DNA of 64,000 nt. Origin: Chrysogorgia sp. JL179-B06 (Eukaryota > Cnidaria > Anthozoa > Scleralcyonacea > Chrysogorgiidae). Under the pieces are notes generated by a model. That model was given only the letters and a program-made list of their open reading frames with translations. It was not told where the DNA came from and searched no databases. The translations under genes were made by a program, and so were the position numbers. This document shows, piece by piece, positions 9,131 through 18,954 of the stretch; position 1 is the first letter of the stretch, and every line of letters begins with the position of its first letter. The stretch lies in the NCBI GenBank assembly GCA_035772405.1, contig JAYKKM010000002.1:235001-299000 (forward strand). Direction: 5' to 3'.

Positions 9131-9457
9131 ATTCTTGGCAGTTTACCACCTTTTCACTTTGCTATATATTCAAAACACTGTCTACGCAGCACTCTACTTT
9201 TTTACTATAATAATATAATATACAGTATAATTAATAAAACATAATACTGTATATAATTTATACCATTTTGAAATGCCAATTAATCTCCTCCAATAATAAT
9301 CTGAGCAACCCCGAAAACAAGACCACTGCAAATATAAGCCCACTAAAAGTTCACAGTGATTGGAGACATTAGGAGGAAGGAAATTTAATATAAGGAAAGG
9401 AATACTACAAGCTTGTTTCAAAATAGAGTTGACTGTTCCAATTTGGCATACAGGTAC

Positions 9458-9628
9458 CTCAAAATCCATTGTATCATTTACTAATTGCTCTGTCATCTCC
9501 CTTAGAAAGCTTTTCCACGGTTTTGATCTTCTTCTAACACAACAGACTTAGTAAATGATATAGCTGAGCTAATATGTTGCTGTAATAATGTAGATGCAGA
9601 TACCACATCATCACACAAAGACACATCC
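9458..9628 (-). CDS. HECT E3 ligase, exon 3 (start of HECT), with a frame break
   Basis: The acceptor TTTGATAG (exon start 9628) and donor TTTTGAG|GTACCT (end 9458) bound 171 bp. The entry frame reads DVSLCDDVVSASTLLQQHIS and then hits a stop. The exit frame reads KPWKSFLREMTEQLVNDTMD and joins exon 4 (FE|VKFTDSMMT) in phase 0, as expected for the first HECT strands. The two frames differ by one base-scale shift around 9520-9545. The entry phase fits exon 2 (AG+G). So both ends are right and the middle is damaged or misread. Confidence 0.7.
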
Positions 9629-9753
9629 CTATCAAATAGACAAGTAAAATATCAAGCCATAAAAGGGTGAGCATAATTTACAAATCTCTTGTTATGATAA
9701 TCACCACAAAATAACCAGATGTTACTGTTAGAATAACCAAACATGTACTGTAC

Positions 9754-9822
9754 CTCATGTTTAATTGCTTTGAAATAACTAGTTCATCCTCACTGTCAGT
9801 TTCAATCAATGACCATGGGTCA
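9754..9822 (-). CDS. HECT gene, exon 2 (acidic linker)
   Basis: A 69-bp exon lies between the acceptor TTTCTCTTTAG and donor ATGAG|GTACAG. It reads DPWSLIETDSEDELVISKQL. Its exit phase matches exon 3 exactly. Its entry phase (two bases expected upstream) does not match the donor at 10883 directly, so either a small exon is missing between 9830 and 10880 or exon 1 contains a further shift. Confidence 0.6.
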
Positions 9823-10882
9823 CTAAAGAGAAACAATTAAAATTATTACACATGTAGTACTGTAGTATCATGAATACTCTACACATGTGACTTAGGGCAC
9901 TTTAATTGCCCTGTTTCTCTCTCCTGTTGGCATTTTGTACTTATTTGTTGTATATATTTACTTTTTATTATTACTGTGAGAAACATATTAAATTCAAATT
10001 CAAATTATTGAAATTAAGTTATTCTTTGATAAATAAGGACTTAAAATTAAATGAAACAACAATTGAGTAAAATCACAACTGGCTTGCAAGATTTGAAAAA
10101 TTACTTATGTTTATACTGTACATTACATGATTAAATGCTTCTATAATTTTACCATAAAAATAAAAAAATAAGAAGTAAACTGTTAATTGTGGCAAAATAA
10201 TCTACCAATATTCGTATGGAGAAATATTATACAGTAAAACACAAAATTTACAACCACCTGCTTTGTAGTTAAAATGTACAACCTGAAATGAGTGCATGAC
10301 CACAACAATATATATAACAGTAACTGCCATTTTATGACACAGGAATAGCCATAAAACTTAGGTTCTACTGTATAATACATTTTCCAAAATTAAATGCAAT
10401 TGAGTATGTGGTGTTTTTTAACACTGCATATAGTACATATTAGACAAGCAGGGTAAAACCTTTTAGTGAATTATTTTTATGCACAGCATATAGAACGTAC
10501 AGAGTGTCTTTAATATCTGTCTTTGATTCCGAGGTAAGGGTTTCTTTAAAATTACTACCTAATGTCAACAGTAAAACATAATTTTTCACTTTGTTACATA
10601 ACACAATTAATAAACTTTATTATAGTAAAATTAAATTATTAGCCCATAATTTAATATGCAAGATATTATGATTGTTATTTTTCATAATTAACCTGAGGTG
10701 GGTCAGAGGTTGCTTACAAATATGTGATTTGTGTTTAAATGATATAATAACATTTCATTTAAAGATAATTCAGTCATTTTGCCCCCCCACACCCTCCCCC
10801 CCCCCCCTCGTGAAATTTGGGGGCCTGCAACAGTAAACAACTGTATACTTTTAAACAGTGCCAAATAAGAAACTTTACTCAC
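9823..10882. other. HECT first or second intron, no feature recognised
   Basis: AT-rich sequence with a poly-C tract (about 10784-10808). No exon with good splice signals and coding character was found, although the phase mismatch between exons 1 and 2 suggests one may exist. Confidence 0.4.
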
Positions 10883-11592
10883 AGGTTCCACTATTTTGTG
10901 TGGATGAAGATTTCCCCAACCATGTGACTGGCGGTAGTTCTTCCATTTCGTCTCCACTACTAATGTTCACTGTTTCCCCTCTTGCTTCGACATCGGCGGG
11001 TAAAAGATATACACTTATTCGAGAATATCCGAACCCAGAAACTTCCTTATACCTCTGTAAGGTAAACGGCTCTTGAGGATCAGTACCTGGAATAACTTCA
11101 ACCTTGCTGCCATCTTTGAACACTAACAAATAGTTAATTGCATCATCAAATCGCTTGTTGAAATCAGCATGCTTCTTTATAGCCGCTACAAGGATCGCCT
11201 GTGGTATGGCAGAAGTAGTAACTTTTAACGGAATTGTTTCCCCACGTTTTACGTTTAAGTTGTCTTCCGACTTCCATAACTCCGACTTGAATAGTAACTT
11301 CCTTTTCTTGAATTTTCCTTTTTTTGTTAATACTCGTACTCTTTTTAGAAAACGAACTTTGTCGTTCTGTTTCTTTCTTGATTTTAAAAGCGGCATAGCT
11401 TGGCAGCGAGAATCTGTTACCACTGCTAGTGCTGCTACTGGAGGGTTTTGCAGCTTGAACCACATTACTATCGTTGCCAATAGCATTATTACTTATCTCG
11501 TTGCCGCACTTTGGACAAAAAAAAAAGCTTTGTTCCAAACAAAGCCCACAATTGGAGCAGAACTTTGAGCCTGGCTGATTTGGACTCGCCAT
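10883..11592 (-). CDS. zinc-ribbon/HECT protein, exon 1 (start codon)
   Basis: The ATG is at 11590-11592 (MASPNQPGSKF); the further upstream in-frame start is only a TTG. Residues about 10-28 form a zinc ribbon (CSNCG...CPKCG). A Ser-rich and then Lys/Arg-rich linker ends EKEVTIQVGVME. A second block (RGETIPLKVTTSA, DAINYLLVFKDGSKVEVIPG, EEPFTLQ-like PQEPFTLQRYKE) and an acidic tail lead to the donor ACCT|GTGAGT. The second block is in another frame: a one-base change near 11268-11274 separates them. I recall cnidarian zinc-ribbon proteins with this order followed by HECT. The expected role is ubiquitin transfer with an unknown zinc-ribbon function. Confidence 0.8.
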
Positions 11593-11661
11593 CTTGAAAG
11601 TCGAACGCGCGGGAATTAGCAACCTCGTACCCAGGGTCTCATCTGGGTGGTTTGGGAATTA

Positions 11662-12100
11662 GCTGTGTACTGAAAATATATATCCGTGTACTGAAAATAT
11701 ATATCTGTGTACTGAAAATATATCTGTATACTGAAAATATATCTGTGTACTGAAAATATATCTGTGTACTGAAAATATATCTGTGTACTGAAAATATATC
11801 TGTGTACTGAAAATATATCTGTGCACTGAAAATATATCTGTGTACTGAAAATATATATCCGTGTTCTGAAAATATATCTGTGTGCTGAAAATATATCTGT
11901 GTACTGAAAATATATATCTGTGTACTGAAATATATCTGTGTACTGAAAATATATCTGTGTACTGAAAATATATCTGTGTACTGAAAATATATATCCGTGT
12001 TCTGAAAATATATCTGTGTACTGAAAATATATATCTGTGTACTGAAAATATATCTGTGTACTGAAAATATATCTGTGTACTGAAAATATATCTGTGTAAT
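11662..12100. repeat. minisatellite, 19-bp unit CTGTGTACTGAAAATATAT
   Basis: About 22 head-to-tail copies, some with an extra AT (21 bp) and point variants such as CCGTGTTCTG. It begins 70 bp upstream of the HECT gene start codon, so it sits where the promoter would be expected. Confidence 0.9.
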
Positions 12101-12169
12101 TTAGATATATTTAGGATGTATTAAACATATTTCGGTGTTATTAAATATATATATTTGTGTTGCCGATAT

Positions 12170-12490
12170 GGGCCACCGTAGAATGTGACTCTAGAAACGC
12201 TAGGTTTCCCGTGATAGGGACTAAACGCCGGTCGATATTAGCGCCCTCAGGCCTACGGCCTTCGCGCCGGGTTAGGGGATTAATATTAGAGAGGATTTAA
12301 TATAGTCAAATACATGTATGAAAAAAGTGACTGCCCCAACCGGGAATCGAACCCTGGTCTCCGAATCAACGTTTCGGAGACCAGGGTTCGATATGGAGAA
12401 ATCACTGACTGTTCTGACCGTGTCTCAATAGTTCAAAGGTTATAGCGCCGAAACGTTGATTCGGGGCAGTCACTTTTTCCATATATGTAT

Positions 12491-12500
<10 letters not shown>
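12170..12500. mobile_element. rearranged tRNA-SINE copies with palindromic flank
   Basis: 12318-12385 is a minus-strand tRNA-like fragment, and 12385-12480 contains plus-strand fragments (GGTTCGAT, GACCGTGTCTCAATAGTTCAAAGGTT, GGGGCAGTCACTTTTTCCATATATG). They are out of normal order, so this is a broken foldback pair like 1326-1560. The left flank holds TTAATATTAGAGAGGATTTAATAT, the same flank word as at 1548-1572 in reverse. Confidence 0.6.

Positions 12501-12583
<83 letters not shown>
12493..12583. repeat. (TA)n microsatellite
   Basis: About 45 uninterrupted TA units directly follow the SINE tail. This explains the IYIYIY reading frames. Confidence 0.95.
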
Positions 12584-12585
<2 letters not shown>

Positions 12586-12699
12586 ACACATGGTAGGACC
12601 AACTCGATCCTTATAAGGAAGTAAAAAGGTCGTTTTGGGTGATCCGTTGAGTCGGACCATATTTGAGCAGAGAAATTCTAGCAGCCATTATCGATTTGT

Positions 12700-13060
12700 G
12701 ATCAGAAGAACTACATAAAGAGGTTTTTACGAAGGATATACACGTTTGCGTAAAATAACAGGTACGTGTGTTATGTATTAAGACTCGCTAATTCCATATC
12801 TGTTTTCAGAATTGAAATTGGTTAAATATTGATCGTGATAACGTATACAGTTTATTGTGTGTAATTTGCGTATATGTATACACACCATTGAAATATGCTG
12901 GATATTTGTATATAAAGTGGACGGGTATTCTACGATTTAGCGATATATATATATATATATATCCCGGTTTTGTCTTTACTTTTGTATTTACACTCGCTAA
13001 TTCCAAATCTGTTTTCACAATTGAAAACGGTTAAATATTGATCGAGATAACGAGGGATAG
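12700..13060. repeat. unclassified dispersed repeat, copies 1-2
   Basis: 12722-12845 and 12985-13055 share the words CGCTAATTCC.ATCTGTTTTCA, ATTGAAA..GGTTAAATATTGATCG and GATAACG with 15340-15470, 15628-15690, 15720-15850, 58303-58355 and 58420-58550. The family has no ORF and I do not recognise it. Confidence 0.6.
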
Positions 13061-13411
13061 GTGACAAAGACCTAAAGGTCGCTTATAAGCTTGCTTATAA
13101 CCATAGTCATAGGTTGTTTTATAACGCAACCAATGGTCTCGTTATTCCTATATGCTATACCAGCAATCTTTTATTACATAATATACGACAATTTTATTAT
13201 GGTATACAAAAGATGTTTGTTAACAGGTTGTTTAAACAATTAAGGTTTAGTTTGATTATTCACTCAGCTGCATGTCGCGAAGGTTAGTTAATGGTTAATT
13301 TGTACCCTGAAGATGACATTGTAGTCGAAATTTACGTTTGGTAGTAGACATATTATGAAGCGAACATTATGATGCATGTATTATATGTATATACATGTCT
13401 CATCTATTTTA

Positions 13412-13675
13412 AGGCACACCACACCGGTTTGTGGTCTGAAAAATATGATTCATATATTCCACTTGTAACGTATTCGGCTTCAATATTGGTGTACAGATGA
13501 TCCAGAAGTGATCCATTATCGGTTGTAGGAAGGTAGATGCAACTTTTGCTGATATGAGGGACCAAATATTTTAACTATCTGCTGTTTCTGACCTTCATCT
13601 GATAGCCAGTCAATCTTGAAATCACCACATATTATGCAATACTCTTGGGTAAATTTATCTAATAGTTCGTAATGT
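13412..13675 (-). pseudogene. endonuclease/exonuclease-fold (LINE-type) remnant
   Basis: The minus strand reads LLDKFTQEYCIICGDFKIDW (the GDFN-like motif), then after a frame break TDNGSLLDHLYTNI, then IYESYFSDHKPVWC (the SDH motif with catalytic Asp and His). Order and spacing fit the C-terminal half of an apurinic-type endonuclease from a LINE or related element. It is short and frame-broken, with no RT nearby. Confidence 0.6.
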
Positions 13676-13862
13676 CCACTGCGCGTCAAAATGACGTGTT
13701 CTGCGTCGGGATAAAACTTATTTTAATTCATAACATCAGGCTAAAACCAGAATATACATTTGCATTTCTATTTACACTTGCAAATTCGTTATACTGAATT
13801 CCCCAGCCTGATATTATGAATTGAAATAAGATTTATCCGACGCACTGGCTTATTGTCATTGA
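13660..13862. repeat. palindromic MITE (copy of 56020-56240)
   Basis: GTCCACTGCGCGTCAAAATGACG, GCGTCGGGATAAAACTTATTT and AATTCATAACATCAGGCT are mirrored by AGCCTGATATTATGAATTG and AATAAGATTTATCCGACGC. The same element, better preserved, is at 56020-56240. Confidence 0.7.
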
Positions 13863-14581
13863 ATAGTCAAATGAACACTCTTTGTCCCAACTACAGTACG
13901 GTTGTCCAATTACGTCCTATACATGTCAGTTATGAGCTCTCAGCTGGAACTAATCAAAAATATTATGAATATAGAAATTCGCTTCGCGCGAAAATATTCG
14001 CCTAGTGGAAAACCGCCCTAAGCGTCGAATCTCCACTAGGCGGAAAATAAAATTTTCCTTTGTTATGTGAGTTATCGCGTGGAACTAATTTTTAGAAAAG
14101 AAAAAAGGAAAAGTCGAGTACAGTACACGCACGGCCCGAGCTTGCCAGTTGCTCCATATTGTAAACACTGTACTGCAATTCATTTATGAGTGATATGCCA
14201 AATAAAAGCAAATATAACCTATTCAAATCTTGTGAAATTGTTGTAAATCTATAAGCCATTGATCGCAGCTGCAGTCCTTCAAAAGGAACAGTGGGTGATT
14301 TTAGAAATGTTGATCGAAACGCAAAGTGTCAAGTCAAGCGACGATTTATATTTAGAAACTTAAACACTGAAGTAAAACAGAATCAGGGAGCAATTGTGCC
14401 TGAAACCTATATAAGAATAGAAACCATTCTAAGACACACCAGTATGGAAAGAAGGGAGAGGCAAAGCCAGAAATTAAAAAGTGAGCTAGAAGTATTCGAT
14501 AATTTTAAGTCTTCTAGAATGAAGTAAGGGATAGATCTTACTTCGTGTACCGGACACAGAAATTTGAATGAGTAAATTTTA
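13863..14581. other. no supported gene
   Basis: A small hairpin (CCTAGTGGA.../TCCACTAGG) lies at about 14001-14042. A 78-codon frame at 14291-14527 has no recognisable motif, and I do not support it as a gene. Confidence 0.4.
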
Positions 14582-14732
14582 GTTAGCACTGTATAGAACT
14601 GGCTCGTTCTTTAAAAATCCCGTTTATTTTATCTATATATAATAGGTTTAATTCATAAATTGGAGAACTCCAGGATAAAAATAAACGGGATTTTTTAAAG
14701 AACGAAGCAGTTCTATACAGTGCTAAATTTCT
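14582..14732. repeat. palindromic MITE
   Basis: TTAGCACTGTATAGAACTG, CGTTCTTTAAAAATCCCGTTTATTTT is mirrored by AAAATAAACGGGATTTTTTAAAGAACG and CAGTTCTATACAGTGCTAA. The arms are about 55 bp and nearly perfect. Confidence 0.8.
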
Positions 14733-15179
14733 AAGAGCCGCTAGGTCAGTAAGGAACATAATACCAGTAACGCTTATACTATTAAATGGTCATTAAACCG
14801 TGTCAAATTGTTGAAAATTGTCATACTAGAATTGCTTCGTTTTTTTAAATTACATTACTCTAGGTTTAACTAAAAGTTATTAATAAATACGATTTCACAT
14901 TCTTGATTTATGTAAGTAAATTTAAGTTAAAAAGTTGACGAATATTCTATAATCGCTCCTGGGGCATTTGGTCATGCTATGCTAAATTATAATCATCTGC
15001 ATATTTTGAAAACAATATTATTTCTGAATTTTGAATAATAATATGTAATTCATCTTAGAGTTTACATATCATGACCATGAGTTATCATGGCCTGCTTCGC
15101 CACTACAAAGTGAAGCTCGAGAAAAAGCTTGTTATCGTGTGGGTCTGGTTCAATGCTAAACACATTGAAAATTGATCAT

Positions 15180-16200
15180 CTTAACGCTGACCTTATCATT
15201 TCATAATATTGACCTTATCTTAACGGCTGACCTTATCATTTGGCCCGGACGCAGACACGGACGGCACTAACGTGCAGGATATATATACGACGAGGCGGTT
15301 GGGCCGGGTTGGCTGATTGCCGAATAATTTCTAAGTACATAAACCGTTTTTACGAAGGTTATGCACGTTCTCGTAATATAAGAGACACGTACGTTATGTA
15401 TGTAGACCCCGTAATTCCAAAACTGTATTCAGAATTGAAATCGAGTAAATATTGGCCGAGATAGCGTTCAAAATCTACATACGACGAACCGGCTTTTAAG
15501 GATTTGGTATCGACAGACGCAGTCTGGGCACTGGGGACAATGTATGCAGGGAAAAGAAACTCTAGCGGTGGGGTGGGGGTAGTGGTAGAAAAGGCGGGCG
15601 AGGGGATTATTGCGAATTGGTATTTCTAGTTCCAAATCTGTTTTCAGAAATGAAAACGGTTAAATATTGACCGAGATAACGATCAAAAAAGTACACGACG
15701 AAGCGGCCTTCTCATTGCCGATTAATTTCTAAGTACATAACAGATTTTTACGAATGATATGCATGTTCTCATAATGTAATTCCAAATCAGTTTTCAGAAT
15801 TGAAATCGGTTAAATATTGGCCGAGATAACTAAAAAATAAATTTCTACGACGAAACGGCCATCAACAAATTAATACACGGCGTGCGAGGTCTGGGGACCA
15901 TGGATGGGGAAAATCCCGCAGGGGGTGTTAGGATGAAACTCTTGGGGGAATAGAAAAGGCGAGCGAGGGGATTATTGCGGATTCGTATTTCTAGTAGCAT
16001 TTAGGATTCCATGACCGTTGTTAGATATCGCAAAAACCGCCCTCTCAGGCAGCCATTCAAATTACAGGAATGTCTAGGATTCCGCCCCCTCACGATTAAT
16101 AAAAAAATGATAACGCTTATGCGTTTTTATCATGATTTATTCAACGTCGATAACTATTAAACGTTAGATAACACAACGTCGATAACGCACACTAGTGAAA
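15180..16200. repeat. block of dispersed-repeat copies
   Basis: CTGACCTTATCATTT is repeated at 15186-15240. Copies of the 12.7 kb repeat family lie at 15340-15470, 15628-15690 and 15720-15850. AAAAGGCG.GCGAGGGGATTATTGCG occurs at about 15589 and 15954, and also at 2476. 15993-16110 matches 855-995. 16110-16200 repeats ACGTCGATAAC. No gene is visible. Confidence 0.6.
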
Positions 16201-16425
16201 TTGCGCATATTTGAGCCAGCGGTAGCTGTCCAGCGTCCTTTCGCGAAGTTCCTGTAAACACCTGGATGTCCCCACTCATACAGAATACATCCTTGCATGC
16301 TCCATGGCAACTAATGGCGGCTGGTTAGAAACCTTAGACCTGCTTTATTTCGACACTACACCATCTTTTATAGCACTCGATTTCCATTTCTTCAATGTTT
16401 ACGCAGCAAGACATTTTTTAAATTT

Positions 16426-16832
16426 ATTAAAGTGCCTATTAAACGAAAAAATTAAGTTTGTATTATTTAAATGAACTACAAAAAATATTAGGAATGGTAA
16501 TTTAGAGCTCTTTCGTATCATATTACACATTTTTAGGAAATCACGAAATTAGAAATGGTAAATTAATTTGGCATAACTATTTCGATGTAATGGTGTTAGG
16601 TTTCACGAAGTGTTGTAATGTGCAAAGTTTCAAGTGATTTCGCAGAATAATGTTAAATATATATTTGATTTTCTAAAAATGTTTAAAGCTCCTTGCGTCA
16701 TACGTAATTTCATTTGCATATCACAAAAGTCTAAATATCTCAAGAACAAGAACTCTAAATTACCATTTCTAATCATTTTAGGAGTTCATTAAAATAGGAC
16801 AAACTTAATTTTCGTTTCATAGGCACTTTAAC
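16426..16832. mobile_element. MITE with about 80-bp terminal inverted repeats
   Basis: TAAAGTGCCTATTAAACGAA.AAATTAAGTTTG...ATGAACT...GGAATGGTAATTTAGAG at the left is mirrored at the right by CTCTAAATTACCATTTCTAA...AGTTCAT...CAAACTTAATTTTCGTTTCATAGGCACTTTA. The flanks suggest a TTAA- or TA-type target, which is not certain. It has no transposase. Confidence 0.75.
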
Positions 16833-16967
16833 TACATAACACATTGTAATTTGGAGCCCATGGCCTAGTGTTCAAACCTGTACCTCCGCAAATCTGATGC
16901 TGTATTTTTACTGGACGTCCAGTACGTCTCTGATAATATATTGTTCTCTAATTATTATATACACCAG

Positions 16968-17076
16968 GTACACGTATGGGAAACCTGTAAAGGGAAGGTT
17001 GGATGCCACGTTGTGTATAAAGGAAAGCTGGTCATGGAAAAAAGTTACGAAAATATGTCATAGCATTACCAAAGAG
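16968..17076 (+). CDS. thioester protein (CD109/A2M-like), exon: start of MG3
   Basis: The acceptor TATATACACCAG and donor AAAGAG|GTATGT enclose YTYGKPVKGRLDATLCIK followed by a Trp/Lys-rich segment ending SITKE. YTYGKPVKG is the hallmark start of macroglobulin domain 3 in alpha-2-macroglobulin, CD109 and complement-like proteins. The exon ends in phase 0 and joins the next exon. Such proteins are secreted or GPI-anchored protease-trapping or opsonising molecules. No upstream MG1/MG2 exon could be found between 11.6 and 16.9 kb. Confidence 0.85.
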
Positions 17077-17239
17077 GTATGTACGTTTTACTCAAAGATC
17101 AACCAATTACATGTACCATAAAATAAATCGATATAGTTGTCTTCTTCTCTTTACCACTGTTTGAATTCTCAATATTGCAGCACAGATTGCGCAATCGTAC
17201 TATAATAATGATATTGATAAACCTGTTTATCGTGTCTAG

Positions 17240-17586
17240 CCTCTCGCGTCTCGCGTCTCACGGCTCTGGTGTAGAGAATAGAGTGTAGAGTAGGGAGTGC
17301 AGGGCGTTCAGGAACCAGAGGCTAGAGGGTGCATGGTACATGGCAAATAGCACATGGTAGTACATGGTGCATGGTGCATGGTATATGGTGCATATGGTGC
17401 ATATGGTGCATATGGTGCATATGGTGCATGGTGCATGTTGCATGGTGCAAGGTGCATGGTGCATGGTGCTGTACATGATAAATGGTACATGGTACATGGT
17501 ATATGGTACATTGCACACGGTACACTGTACACGGCACATTGTACATTGTACATTGTAAATGGTACATTGTAAATGGTACATTGTAA

Positions 17587-17664
<78 letters not shown>

Positions 17665-17705
17665 TGGTATGTGGTACATGGTATGTGGTACATTGTATAT
17701 ACTGA
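17240..17705. repeat. compound minisatellite (GGTGCAT.. and GGTACAC units)
   Basis: The left part is 7-12-bp variants of ATGGTGCAT. The right part (about 17588-17660) is at least ten copies of the 7-mer GGTACAC. It lies in a thioester-gene intron. All long frames here are repeat translations. Confidence 0.9.
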
Positions 17706-17767
17706 AGGGCAAAATTACGCAAAACATGAATGAACTAAATTTATAACAAATAAAGATGGATAGTTAC

Positions 17768-17890
17768 CTTAGGCCTAGGTCAAACGTCGAACTTCACATG
17801 TGCCGAACTCAATGCAAATAAGCTTAAACAAAAGACTACTCTCATTTGCATTGAGTTCGGCACATGTGAAGTTCGACGTTTGACCTGGGC
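17768..17890. repeat. palindromic MITE, almost perfect arms
   Basis: GGTCAAACGTCGAACTTCAC and ATGTGCCGAACTCAATGCAAA are mirrored exactly by TTTGCATTGAGTTCGGCACAT and GTGAAGTTCGACGTTTGACC, with a spacer of about 30 bp. The outer AGGCCTAG/CTGGGCCT is also inverted. The near-perfect arms suggest a recent copy. Confidence 0.8.
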
Positions 17891-18380
17891 CTTGGCCAGG
17901 TTATTGTGGTAACCAAAATACGACTAGACTGTGGATTGTCCCTCCATTTTACTTAGTTTGAACGCCGAAGATTAGGGACGAAAAAGGACAGGAAAGGGAG
18001 AGAAGAGAAAAGGGCGGGATAAATTAAAGAAAAATACAGGGATTGCAGCCTTTGCTATTTACGAAGTGTGCTGGAAATTCAGAAAACGGGAAATTCCGAT
18101 TGCTTGATAAGGCAAAGGATCTATGATGAAATAAAAAAAACATCAACCGTAAGACCTTCGATTGGGGTCAAGATTATTTGGTGTTGAGGGTTATTACCTC
18201 TTATGCTTGGTAACTAGGACAACGTATTTGCTCCTCAGGGCAATGTATTTGCTGTTCCTTATATCGAATACGTAGTATAAGGACCTTTACATTTTCGCCA
18301 AACTGCCGTGGAGATAAATGCCCTGGAAACGAGATTGAAAATTGGTCTTACAAATACGGCAATAGTCGCAGGCATTCACT
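17891..18380. other. intron sequence, nothing recognised
   Basis: Purine-rich stretch (17960-18080) and unique-looking sequence without splice-bounded coding segments. Confidence 0.4.
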
Positions 18381-18612
18381 CACGAGCTCACGAACGAACG
18401 AACGAACGAACGAACGAACGAACGAACGAACGAACGAACGAACGAACGAACGAACGAACGAACGAACGAACGAACGAACGAACGAACGAACGAACGAACG
18501 AACGAACGAACGAACGAACGAACGAACGAACGAACGAACGAACGAACGAACGAACGAACGAATGAAGGAACGTACGAACGAACGCACGAAAGCACGCACG
18601 AACGAACAAACG
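18381..18612. repeat. (GAAC)n tetranucleotide array
   Basis: About 43 perfect GAAC/CGAA units from 18389 to 18560, then degenerate units to about 18612. It gives the TNERTNER and VRSFVRSF pseudo-proteins on the two strands. Confidence 0.95.
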
Positions 18613-18735
18613 AGGGAACAAGTGTGCGGAACGAACGAGGATTCGAATATAATGGTCTCGTTCAACCCACTTCACAGTAAAGCCGTATGAAAATGGATTA
18701 TGATAGATTGAATACTTTGTTCAATTTTATTTTAG

Positions 18736-18954
18736 ATAACTGGTTGTACTGACATTACATTACCTCGAGATGAGCTAGTGAAGTACTATGGTTTCTCTAA
18801 ATACCTTAATATCAACGCCACAGTCACGGAGACAGCGACTGGTATACAAAAAAGTGCTGAGGCATCCACTTCAAGGATGGTCAGATACTCTGTAAGAGTA
18901 GAGTTTAGTGGAACATCTGACCAATTCAAACCTGGGTTGCCATTTCAATTGATC
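18736..18954 (+). CDS. thioester protein exon: MG3/MG4
   Basis: The acceptor TTTATTTTAG and donor GATC|GTATGT bound 219 bp, 73 codons, both junctions phase 0. It reads ITGCTDITLP, then NINATVTETATGIQ, then MVRYSVRVEFSG and FKPGLPFQLI. ATVTE.GTG.Q and FKPGLPF are signature strings of the MG3-MG4 junction in CD109 and alpha-2-macroglobulins. Lineage-wise it is nearer CD109 than complement C3. Confidence 0.93.

Larger units (their letters stand above)
6940..9207 (+). mobile_element. Penelope-like element copy with inverted 5' segment (in HECT intron)
   Basis: 6940-7420 is the 3' end of a Penelope-like element (PLE) on the minus strand: terminal pLTR-like sequence, 3' UTR and the last codons of its ORF. 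At about 7421 the orientation flips, and a 5'-truncated RT, the GIY-YIG endonuclease, the 3' UTR and the pLTR follow on the plus strand to about 9207. The two outer ends are the same terminal sequence in inverted orientation. A 5' inversion of this kind is common in target-primed retroelement insertions. The same family is complete at 24808-28985 (PLE-A). The element lies between HECT exons 3 and 4. Confidence 0.85.

Noticed and set aside
13299..13330. CTGAAGATGACATTGTAGTCGAAA as another hammerhead
   Set aside because: The CUGAUGA box is not intact and no stem I or III could be formed; resemblance only.
14291..14527. 78-codon ORF as a gene
   Set aside because: No recognisable domain; bounded by repeats; no splice or promoter evidence.
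17258..17727. ORFs of 123-154 codons on the minus strand and shorter ones on the plus strand
   Set aside because: They translate a 7-12-bp minisatellite in all frames; low-complexity YRVPCTV repeats without start context.
18308..18675. TNERTNER and RSFVRSFV proteins
   Set aside because: Translation of the (GAAC)n array in several frames.
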